From: Symbiodinium natans
Taxonomy: Eukaryota; Sar; Dinophyceae; Suessiales; Symbiodiniaceae
Reading direction: 5' to 3'
DNA: 64,000 nt
NCBI GenBank assembly: GCA_905221605.1
Contig: CAJNDS010002002.1
Span: 308,001 to 372,000 of the forward strand
The notes under the pieces were generated by a model. The model was not told the origin of the DNA. It was given only the letters and a program-made list of their open reading frames with translations, and ran no database searches. The translations under genes were made by a program, and so were the position numbers. How positions within the stretch are numbered: position 1 is the stretch's first letter; each line of letters begins with the position of its first letter. This document shows positions 40,801-51,100 of the stretch, piece after piece.

Positions 40801-43800
40801 TATTTCTAAATCCCACCCCCCCTCATTTGTACTCACACTTCGACATTCAACTCTACTCTCAATTATGTTAAATCTCACCCCCCCCTCATTTCTCCTCTCA
40901 CCTCATTCATTTCTCCCCACACTTCGAGTTTCAATTCTTTTCTGCAGATTTTTTTAAATCACACCTCCCTCATTTGTCCTCACACCTCGACCTTCAACTC
41001 TTCTCTCAGAGATATTTCTAAATCCCACCCCCCCTCATGTGTACTCACACTTCGACATTCAACTCTACTCTCAATTATGTTAAATCTCACCCCCCTCATT
41101 TCTCCTCTCACCTCACTCATTTCTCCCCACACTTCGAGTTTCAATTCTTTTCTGCGGGTTTTTTAAATCGCACCTCCCTCATTTGTCTTCATACCTCGAC
41201 CTTCAACTCTTCTCTCAGAGATATTTCTGAATCCCACCCCCCCTCATTTGTACTCACACTTCGACATTCAACTCTACTCTCAATTATGTTAAATCTCACC
41301 CCCCACTCATTTGTACTCACACCTCGACTTTCAACTCTTCTCTCAGAGATGTTTTTTGAAATCCCACCCCCCTTCATTTGTACTCACACTTCGACATTCA
41401 ACTCTACTCTGAATTATGTTAAATCTCACCCCCCCCTCATTTGTACTCACACTTCGACATTCAACTCTTCTCTCAGAGGTCTTGTTAAATCCCACCCCCC
41501 CTCCTTTGTACTCACACTTCGACATTCAACTCTACTGTCAATTATGTTAAATCTCACCCCCCCTCATTTGTACTCACACTTCGACATTCAACTCTTCTCT
41601 CAGAGGTCTTGTTCAATCCCACCCCCCCCCCTCCTTTGTACTCACACTGCGACATTCAACTCTACTCTCAATTATGCTAACTCTCGCCCCGACTCATTTG
41701 TACTCACACCTCTCAACTATGTTAAATCTCACCCCCACTCATTTGTACTCACACCTCGACTTTCAACTCTTCTCTCAGAGATATTTGGAAGTCCCACCCC
41801 CCCTCATTTGTACTCACACTTCAACATTCAACTCTACTGTCAAATATGTTAAATCTCACCCCCCTCATTTCTCCTCTCACCTCACTCATTTCTCCCCACA
41901 CTTCGAGTTTCTATTCTTCTCTCCGGTTTATTTTAAATCACACCCCCTCATTTGTCCTCACACCTCTCATTTGTACTCACACCTCTACTTTCAACTCTTC
42001 TGTCAGAGATATTTCTAAATCCCACCCCCCCTCATTTGTACTCACACTTCGACATTCAACTCTACTCTCAATTATGTTAAATCTCACCCCCCTCATTTCT
42101 CCTCTCACCTCACTCATTTCTCCCCACGCTTCGAATTTCAGTTCTTTTCTGCGGATTATTTTAAATCACACCTCCCTCATTTGTCCTCACACCTCGACCT
42201 TCAACTCTTCTCTCAGACATATTTCTAAATCCCACCCCCCCTCATTTGTACTCACACTTCGACATTCAACTCTACTCTCAATTATATTAAATCTCACCCC
42301 CCCCCCTCATTTCTCCTCTCACCTCATTCATTTCTCCCCACACTTCGAGTTTCAATTCTTTTCTGCGGGTTTTTTTAAATCGCACCTCCCTCATTTGTCC
42401 TCATACCTCGACCTTCAACTCTTCTCTCAGAGATATTTCTGAATCCCACCCCCCCTCATTTGTACTCACACTTCGACATTCAACTCTACTGTCAATTATG
42501 TTAAATCTCACCCCCCCTCATTTGTACTCACACTTCGACATTCAACTCTTCTCTCAGAGGTCTTGTTCAATCCCACCCCCCCCCCTCCTTTGTACTCACA
42601 CTGCGACATTCAACTCTACTCTCAATTATGCTAACTCTCGCCCCGACTCATTTGTACTCACACCTCTCAACTATGTTAAATCTCACCCCCACTCATTTGT
42701 ACTCACACCTCGACTTTCAACTCTTCTCTCAGAGATATTTGGAAGTCCCACCCCCCCTCATTTGTACTCACACTTCAACATTCAACTCTACTGTCAAATA
42801 TGTTAAATCTCACCCCCCTCATTTCTCCTCTCACCTCACTCATTTCTCCCCACACTTCGAGTTTCTATTCTTCTCTCCGGTTTATTTTAAATCACACCCC
42901 CTTCATTTGTCCTCACACCTCTCATTTGTACTCACACCTCTACTTTCAACTCTTCTGTCAGAGATATTTCTAAATCCCACCCCCCCTCATTTGTACTCAC
43001 ACTTCGACATTCAACTCTACTCTCAATTATGTTAAATCTCACCCCCCTCATTTCTCCTCTCACCTCACTCATTTCTCCCCACGCTTCGAGTTTCAGTTCT
43101 TTTCTGCGGATTATTTTAAATCACACCTCCCTCATTTGTCCTCACACCTCGACCTTCAACTCTTCTCTCAGAGATATTTCTAAATCCCACCCCCCCTCAT
43201 GTGTACTCACACTTCGACATTCAACTCTACTCTCAATTATGTTAAATCTCACCCCCCTCATTTCTCCTCTCACCTCACTCATTTCTCCCCACACTTCGAG
43301 TTTCAATTCTTTTCTGCGGGTTTTTTAAATCGCACCTCCCTCATTTGTCTTCATACCTCGACCTTCAACTCTTCTCTCAGAGATATTTCTGAATCCCACC
43401 CCCCCTCATTTGTACTCACACTTCGACATTCAACTCTACTCTCAATTATGTTAAATCTCACCCCCCACTCATTTGTACTCACACCTCGACTTTCAACTCT
43501 TCTCTCAGAGATGTTTTTTGAAATCCCACCCCCCTTCATTTGTACTCACACTTCGACATTCAACTCTACTCTGAATTATGTTAAATCTCACCCCCCCCTC
43601 ATTTGTACTCACACTTCGACATTCAACTCTTCTCTCAGAGGTCTTGTTAAATCCCACCCCCCCTCCTTTGTACTCACACTTCGACATTCAACTCTACTGT
43701 CAATTATGTTAAATCTCACCCCCCCTCATTTGTACTCACACTTCGACATTCAACTCTTCTCTCAGAGGTCTTGTTCAATCCCCCCCCCCCCCCTCCTTTG

Positions 43801-44920
43801 TACTCACACTGCGACATTCAACTCTACTCTCAATTATGCTAACTCTCGCCCCGACTCATTTGTACTCACACCTCTCAACTATGTTAAATCTCACCCCCAC
43901 TCATTTGTACTCACACCTCGACTTTCAACTCTTCTCTCAGAGATATTTGGAAGTCCCACCCCCCCTCATTTGTACTCACACTTCAACATTCAACTCTACT
44001 GTCAAATATGTTAAATCTCACCCCCCTCATTTCTCCTCTCACCTCACTCATTTCTCCCCACACTTCGAGTTTCTATTCTTCTCTCCGGTTTATTTTAAAT
44101 CACACCCCCCTCATTTGTCCTCACACCTCGACCTTCAACTCTTCTCTCAGAGATATTTCTAAATCCCACCCCCCCTCATTTGTACTCCCACTTCGACATT
44201 CAACTCTACTCTCAATTATGTTAAATCTCACCCCCCACTCATTTGTACTCACACCTTGACTTTCAACTCTTCTCTCAGAGATATTTCTAAATCCCACCTC
44301 CCCTCATTTGTACTCCCACTTCGACATTCAACTCTACTCTGAATTATGTTAAATCTCACCCCCCCCCCCCTCATTTTGTACTCACGCTTCGACATTCAAC
44401 TCTTCTCTCAGAGATGTTTTTTTGAAATCCCACCCCCCCTCATTTGTACTCCCACTTCGACATTCAACTCTACTCTCAATTATGTTAAATCTCACCCCCC
44501 ACTCATTTGTACTCACACCTTGACTTTCAACTCTTCTCTCAGAGATATTTCTAAATCCCACCTCCCCTCATTTGTACTCCCACTTCGACATTCAACTCTA
44601 CTCTGAATTATGTTAAATCTCACCCCCCCCCCCCTCATTTTGTACTCACGCTTCGACATTCAACTCTTCTCTCAGAGATGTTTTTTTGAAATCCCACCCC
44701 CCCTCATTTGTACTCACACTTCGACATTCAACTCTATTCTGAATTATGTTAAATCTCACCCCCCCCTCATTTGTACTCACACCTCGACTTTCAACTCTTC
44801 TCTCAGAGATGTTTTTTGAAATCCCGCTCCCCCTCATTTGTACTCACACTTCAACGTTCAACTCTACTGTCAAATAGGTTCAATCTCACCCCCCCCCCCC
44901 CTCATTTCTCCTCATGCTGT
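37880..44920 (+). repeat. C-rich 62-65 bp satellite array
   Basis: About 7 kb of tandem units built on one theme: CTCATTTGTACTCACACNTC, then GACNTTCAACTCTNCTCTCA, then a variable AT-rich part (ATTATGTTAAATCTCACC or GAGATATTTCTAAATCCCAC), closed by a run of 4-14 C. Three main monomer types recur: one with TTCGACATTC and ATTATGTTAAATC, one with CTCGACTTTC and AGATATTTCTAAATC, and one with TTCGAGTTTC and TTATTTTAAATCAC preceded by a short CTCATTTCTCCTCTCACCTC unit. Monomers are grouped into higher-order repeats (see 41037-44014). The plus strand is very poor in G. Frames of 60-270 residues across it are a by-product of low stop-codon density. Confidence 0.95.
41037..44014 (+). repeat. Higher-order duplication inside the C-rich satellite
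   Basis: A block at 41037-41852 reappears at 43199-44014 with the same translated sequence (offset 2162 bp). A smaller block around 41546-42200 reappears around 42500-43150 (offset 954 bp). At the right end, 44346 onward and 44610 onward share a block at 264 bp offset. These are recent segmental duplications by unequal exchange. Confidence 0.85.
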
Positions 44921-44974
44921 CCTGCAGGGTTGTGGGTTTCGGGGTTTGGGGATTAGGGGTCCCCAATCCGTGCT

Positions 44975-45356
44975 TCCAGTTTCCCAGTTTCCGAATCCGC
45001 GCGTTCAGTTTCTGAATCCTTTTTTTTGGTTTCCGAATCCGCGCTTTCAGTTTCCGAATCCTTTTTTCGATTTCTGAATCCGCGCTTCCAGTTTCCGAAT
45101 ATGTGTTTTTCTAGTTTCCGAATCCGCGCTTCCAGTTTCCGAATATGCGTTTTCCAGTTTCCGAATCCGCGCTTCAAGTTTCCGAATCCTGGTTTCCGAA
45201 TTCGCGCTCGGCAGTTTTCGAATCCGCGTGTTTAGTTTCCGGAATCCGCGCTTGCAGTTTCCGAATCCGCGTTTTTCAATTTCCGAATCCGCGTTTTTAG
45301 TTTCCGATTCCGTGTTTTTAGTTTCCGAATCTGCGCTTTTAGTTTCCGAATCCGCG
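44975..45356 (+). repeat. AGTTTCCGAATCCGCG minisatellite, right flank of C-rich satellite
   Basis: About 18 copies of AGTTTCCGAATC, mostly followed by CGCGCTTC or CGCGTTTTT, at 18-25 bp spacing. Several copies read AGTTTCTGAATC, the exact reverse complement of the left-flank unit. Confidence 0.9.
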
Positions 45357-45411
45357 CGCGACCTATGTTACGTATCGATCGAAACCTCCGTGCTTTTGCC
45401 GGCATGGGAGG

Positions 45412-45502
45412 GGTTCATATGTGCACGTGGCGCGCGAGGCTCATATGTGCACATGGTTGGTCTCATATATGCACGTGGTCTGGTGTTCATAGGTGCACGT
45501 CC
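45412..45502 (+). repeat. TTCATATGTGCACGTGG repeat
   Basis: Four imperfect copies of TCATATGTGCACGTGG about 23-28 bp apart. The core ATGTGCAC is near-palindromic. Confidence 0.8.
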
Positions 45503-45514
45503 TTTGCGCTTGGG

Positions 45515-45800
45515 TTAACTTGAAACTATGTGTTTTCGCCGGTGGGCCAATTTGAAACTATCATTGCACGGGAGGGGCTTTCTTTGGCCCAAATTACATC
45601 ATGGTTCGCCCGTGGGGTTTTTGGGGAAGGGATTCTTGGACCAACTTGTAACTATGACTTCGCCGGCAGGGTCTTCTTGGACCCAACTTGGACAACTTGA
45701 AACCATGATTTCGCTGGCGGGGCTTTTTTGGGCCCAACTTGAATAATTTGCAACTGTGCATTTATCGGTGGGGAACTTATAATTTCGCCGGTGGGATCTT
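45515..45800 (+). repeat. AACTTGAAACTATG minisatellite
   Basis: About seven imperfect copies of AACTTGAAACTATG followed by TTTCGCCGGTGGG and TTCTTGGGCCC, spaced 32-52 bp apart. Confidence 0.75.
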
Positions 45801-45849
45801 CATATGGCGGTCGTCCACTCTACTTGTGCGTATGATACCGTGCGCTAGA

Positions 45850-46260
45850 GACGACAATTAGAGAAATCTCCCCGAATTACAATCTAATTTTGAAAGCATT
45901 TGGCAATAGATAATATATTCAACTTTCTATTTCGTTGGATTTGTGAATATATATTATAAGAATCTTCTATTCTTAAAAATGATATTTATACTATTTAGGG
46001 ATATATTGAAGGGAATCTCCCTATTAAAACATTATAATATAATTTCAGAATATACGACCACCTTGAATTTCTTTGTTAAGATTTGAATAATTATAATAGG
46101 GCCACAATACTTACGAATATTATGAAGAGAATTTCTTTAGCAAGATATTATATTAAAATCATAGAATCTATTGATATATGTAACGATATATATCTTTATC
46201 AAGATACTTCAATAGGATCAGAGAATCTATGCCGACCTTGAAAGGAATATCTAGTCTAAC
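45850..46260 (+). repeat. Degenerate AT-rich edge of the 57-bp satellite
   Basis: AT-rich sequence with recognisable but decayed 57-bp units: phrases such as GAATCTATGCCGACCTTGAA and GATATATTGAAGGGAATCTC recur with the order of the core unit. No gene. Confidence 0.6.
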
Positions 46261-46302
46261 CGATATTCTTCTTCGTTCTACACCCCAGATTCGTTCATCT
46301 TC

Positions 46303-46713
46303 TTGGAAGAAGTTTCCGAGCTTGGCTTTGGACTTTGCTATCGTTTCTCTATTTACGGTTGGAGTGTAAGTATCCCTCATCATGCAACCTCTCGACACGC
46401 AGATCGTAAGCGTATTTCGAATGGTATTGCTGAGAAATGCGCTACGCAGTCCATAGGCTTCGAACCCATGATTTGGGAGTCTACGGGGGGTCTGTTGAAG
46501 GAGAGTGAGGATTTGTTGTTGTCTTTGTGCCGCGCCGCGGACGAGAGGTTGGGGTTACGGAGCGGTATATCCAAAGACAAATTCTGTGGTATCTCTTTGA
46601 TATTTGCAACGTGGCTTTCGTTTGGCATGCGCGTAACAACGCGACTATATGGCGCACATTGCGGCCCACGCTGCTGGCGGGAGCTATCGGGGCTGAGCTG
46701 TCGCTTGCCAGGT
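46303..46713 (+). pseudogene. Non-LTR retrotransposon reverse-transcriptase C-terminus (copy B)
   Basis: A plus-strand frame encodes ADRKRISNGIAEKCATQSIG followed by FEPMIWESTGGLLKESEDLL and LSLCRAADERLGLRSGISKD, then a tail ending at a TAG at 46713. The DRKR / C / GFEP-x-x-x-E-x-x-GG / I-S pattern matches the C-terminal region found after the reverse-transcriptase domain in many protist LINE-type elements. No catalytic RT motif (Y/F-x-DD) is present, so the copy is 5'-truncated and inactive. It shares sequence with the copy at 60504-61179. Confidence 0.55.
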
Positions 46714-47180
46714 AGACGGTAGGAGATTTGTTCTGTAATTTATGATCGGGCTGTAGAGCCTCGTCGTTGTCTTCGGTCTTGGATTTACTCCGCGCATTCT
46801 CTTAATTCGGGGTGGTGGTGGGTTTGCTTTTTCTGAGAGTCTATGGAGCAATGACACCGAATTTCTTCTTCGAGGCTCTATGTTCTCTGTGTACGATATT
46901 TCACTCTCATTTGTATTGGTTAGGATGCCGGGGGCTTTGGGATACGTAAATCGTTCAAATTTTGTCTCACATGATCTCTTGTGTATATCGGTCCTTCATC
47001 ATGAACTTTCTGACCTTTGTTTCAAGTGCTTAATTTTCAAGCACTTGCTTTTGGGAGCAGAAGCCTCCTGACATTTGCGAATCGAGATAGATCTTTCTTA
47101 ATTGGTATTTTTGGGAGCAGAAGTCTTTTGCGTCGTCTTAAGGAATATCTTGGGCGCAGAAGTCGCTTGGGGATCAGGAT
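46714..47180 (+). mobile_element. 3' region of retrotransposon copy B
   Basis: Non-coding 3' part of the element. AATTCGGGGTGGTGG at about 46805 and TGCTTTTGGGAGCAGAAGCC at about 47047 match the 60.5-61.2 kb copy. The terminal phrase TTTTGGGAGCAGAAGTC recurs imperfectly three times (about 47049, 47108, 47149), a short tandem tail. Confidence 0.55.
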
Positions 47181-47780
47181 CGTATCCTCCGACTTCTATG
47201 AAGGAATATCTTTGTCAAATTGAACGACAGAACCCATGGATATCTTGAAAGGAACTTCTTTATTAGGATTTTACAATAAACCAAAATTCACCCATATGTT
47301 GAAGGCAATATCCTTCTCAATAGAATAATAGAATTAATGGATATCTTGAAGGAAATTTCTCTATTAAGATACTACACCAGAATTTATCGTTTCGGAGGCC
47401 TCGTTATAAGCTTCGCCGAAGCTCTATACAGGCGCCCGACATTGAACGAAACCTATTCGTAGCCTAAAATAAACCATACGAGAATCTTATGTTCCCAGAA
47501 GCACGAATTAAATATCGTCCAACATAAATATAAACGATAAGATCATTTCGTCATCCCGAGATTCCCAATCGTGCATTGAAAACCCGCCGCCACCCCTAAT
47601 TCCTCAGGAATCTCGAGAAAACGAAATCCCATAACCAGCACGCACACACACGAACCGGACGAAAACTCTTACAAAAGGAAGACTTATACAACCCAAAACA
47701 TTACGAATAACGACCTTGACGTCTAAATCGGCAATTCGAGAATATCTCGAATGAATTCCCGCCGCGGTGCTACGATCATT
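47181..47780 (+). repeat. Degenerate 57-bp units and unique sequence
   Basis: 47181-47390 holds decayed satellite units (GATATCTTGAAAGGAACTTC, ATATCTTGAAGGAAATTTCT). 47391-47780 is unique, with a palindrome AAGCTTCGCCGAAGCT near 47417 and no supported gene. Confidence 0.45.
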
Positions 47781-47959
47781 CTCTTCCTTTTCGTCGTTGT
47801 TTAGGGGTCGGCACCAACTACACGTGGGATCGAATCTGGCGTATCAAATACCACGAGGCTGCTCAAGGAATGAAGCACAAGTCTCACAGCATTTTCTCCT
47901 GAAGGAAACGACTAATAGCCCATTTATGCAAGATATGAGAGAGTCCCCTCCGAATATCA

Positions 47960-48195
47960 ATCGAACATCGAATTTTCAAATCTTGTTTTGTTGCTCCTCA
48001 AGGAGAATTTATAGTTCGATCATATTCCTGGCATATATTCTTCAAGAGTCCACGCGCGCCCATCTCGCAACCACCACTTATTATAAAAATAATCGGCTCA
48101 AAATCCATGTTGAGAGCCTGGCAGGCCGTCTCCGGATTACGATCCCGACGCTTGCGCTCGACATATGCCGTAGCGACCCCACCCGAACCCGATAT
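47960..48195 (-). pseudogene. Related reverse-transcriptase C-terminal fragment (copy C)
   Basis: A minus-strand frame encodes ATAYVERKRRDRNPETACQA then LNMDFEPIIFIISGGCEMGA and RGLLKNICQEYDR. It aligns by eye with copies A and B: ERKR / DRKR, then C, then F-E-P-[IM]-[IV]-x-x-x-[ST]-GG, then L-x-x-[IL]-C. The spacing of these landmarks is the same. It is more diverged than A and B are from each other, so it comes from a different element of the same class. The frame reads in from satellite sequence and ends at a stop at 47998. Confidence 0.45.
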
Positions 48196-51100
48196 CTTGA
48201 AGATAATTTCTTTACCAAGAGATCGTAATTGAATCTCAGAATCCACGGATATCTTGAAATAGATTTCCTTATCAAACGATTATAATGGATCCATAGAGCT
48301 CACGGATATCCTGAAGCAAGTTTCCTTATCAAGATATCAGAATATAACCACGGAAAGCATATTCTCCTTGAAATGAATTTTTTTATCAGGATATTATAAT
48401 AGAGATATATTTCTCGCGCGCACCTTGAAGGGAACTTAATATAAGATGATTCAATAGAAATATAGAGCCCACAGATATCTTGAAAGAAATTTCCTTCTCA
48501 AGATATTTCATCATAATCATTGAAAGAAATTATTTCCTTATCAAGATATGATGATAGAATCGTAGGGCCCACGGACACCTTGAAGGGAATTTGCTTATCA
48601 AGATATCTCATAAGATCCATAGAGCCTATGATCCATTTGAAGGGAATTTACTTCTCAAGAAAATCTCAATAGATCCTCATATGGACTCTATGGATCTATT
48701 AAGATATCCTGATAAGGATAGTTTCTTCAAGATATCCGTGGGCTCTGGGAATCTATTGAGATATCCTTGGGCTCTGTGCATGCATCTATTGAGACATCTT
48801 GAGAAGGATATTTCCTTTCAGATATCCGTGGATTCTATCAATCTATTGAGGCATCTTGAAAAGGAAATTCCCTTCAAGGTGTCCATGGGTTCTATGGATC
48901 TATTGAGGCATCTTGAGAAGCAAATTCCCTTCAAGATGACCGTGGACTCTATGGATCTATTGACGCATCTTGAGAAATAAATTCCCTTCAAGATATCCAT
49001 GGATTCTATGGATCTATTGAGGCATCTGAGAAGGAAGTTCCCTAGAAATTATCCATGGATTCTGAGATCTATTGAGATCCCTTCCAGGTATTCGTGGATT
49101 CTATTCATCTATTGAGAAATCTTGAAAAAGAAATTTCCGTCAAGACGTCTATGGATTCTATGGATTTATTGAGGTATGATCTATTGAGGTTCCTTGAGAA
49201 GGAAATTTCCTTCATGACGTCCATGGGATCTGGATCTATTGAGGCATCTTGAAAAGAATATAATCGTGAGATGAATTCGAATGACATCGTAATCTTGAGA
49301 AAGAAATTCTCTTCAAGGCACCCATGGGATCTATGGATCTATTGAGACATCTTGAGAAGAAAATTTCCTTCAAGATATCCCTTCATTCTATGGATCTATT
49401 GAGGCATCTTGAGAAGGAAATTGCCTTCAAGGTGTCCATGGACTCTGAGGCATCTTGAGAAGCAAATTCCTTTCAAGGAGGCCGTGGAATCTACGGATCT
49501 ATTGAGGCATCTTGAGAAGGAAATTGACTTCGAAATATCCTTGGGCTCTGCGGATCTATTGAGGCATCTTGAGAAGGAAATTCTCTTCAAGGTAGCCATG
49601 GGTTGGGGATCTATTGAAGTATCTTGAGAAGGAAACTCCCTTCAAGATATCCATGAACATTGGGGATCTTTTGATTTATCTTGAAAAGCAAATTTCCTTC
49701 AAGGTATCCATGGGCTCTATGCTTCTATTGAGGCATCTTGATAAGGAAAATTCTTTCAAGATATCCATGGATTCTATGGATCTATTGAGGCGTCTTGAGA
49801 AGGAAATTCCCTTCAAGATGACCGTGGACTCTATGGATCTATTGAGGCATCTTGAAAAAGGAAATTCCCTTAAAGATATCTATGGATTCTACGGATCTAT
49901 TGAGGCATCTTGAGAAGGACATTCCCTTCAAGATGACCGTAGGCTCTGCGAATCTATTGAGGCATCTTGAGAAGGAAATTCCCTTCAAGGTGACCATGGA
50001 CTCTATGGATCTATTGAGGCATCTTGAAAAAGAAATTCACTTCAAGGCATCCATGATTTCTATGGATCTCTGGGGATCTATGGAGGCATCTTGAGAAGGA
50101 AATTCCCTTCAAATAATCCATGATCTCTGAGGATCTATTGAGGGATCTTGAGAAGGAAATTTCCTTCAAATGGATCATGGAATCTATGGATCTATTGAGG
50201 CATCTTCAGAAGGAACTTCTCTTCAAGGTATCCATGGGCTCTGTGGATCTATTGAGGTATCTTGAGAAGAAATTTCCTTCAAGATGGCCATGGATTATGC
50301 GAATTTATTGAGATATCTTAATAAGGAAATTCCCTTCAAAATATCCATGGACTCTATAAATCTATTGAGGCATCTTGAGAAGTAAATTTCCTTCAAGGTA
50401 GCCGTGGGCTCTACGGATCTATTGAGATATCTGGGGAGGAAATTGACTTCAAGGAATCCATGGGCTCTATTGATCTATTGAGGCATCTTGAGAAGTAAAT
50501 TCCCTTCAAGGTATCCATGGGCTCTCTGGATCTATCGAGGAATTTTGAGAAGGAAACTCCCTTCAAGGTGCTCGTGGGTTTTTTGCTTCTATTACGTCAT
50601 CTTGAGAAGGAAACTCCCAAGGTGCTCGTGGGCTCTTCATTTCTATTATGTCATCTTGAGAAGGAAATTGCCTTCAAGGTATCCATGAGCTCTATGGATC
50701 TATTCAGATATCTTGAGAAGCAAATTCCCTTCAAGGCGTCCATGGGATCTGGATCTATTGAGATATCTTGAGAAGAAAATTCTCTTCAAGATATCCATGG
50801 ACTCTATGGATCTATTGAGGCATCTTGAGAAGTAAATTCCCTTCAAGGTGCTCGTGGTTTCTATGGATCTATTGAGGTATCTTGAGAAGGAAATTCTCTT
50901 CAAGGTATCCGTGGGCTCTGGGGATCTATTGAGGCATCTTGAGAAGGAAATTCTCTTCAAGATGTCCCTGGGCTCTGAGGATCTATTGAGAGATCTTGAG
51001 AAGAAATTCCCTTCAAGATATCCGTGGGCTCTGAGGATCTATTGAGATATCTTGAGAAGGATATTCCCTTCAAGATGGCCATGGGCTCTGAGGATCTATA

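Noticed and set aside
37880-44920. Many open frames of 60-270 residues in the C-rich satellite
   Set aside because: They follow the repeat in every frame, carry no domain, and exist because the sequence is poor in stop codons.
46449-46464. tRNA-like B box (GGCTTCGAACCC) suggesting a tRNA-derived SINE
   Set aside because: The key G before TTCGA is replaced, no A box or clover-leaf is visible, and copies differ mainly at synonymous codon positions, which points to protein coding.
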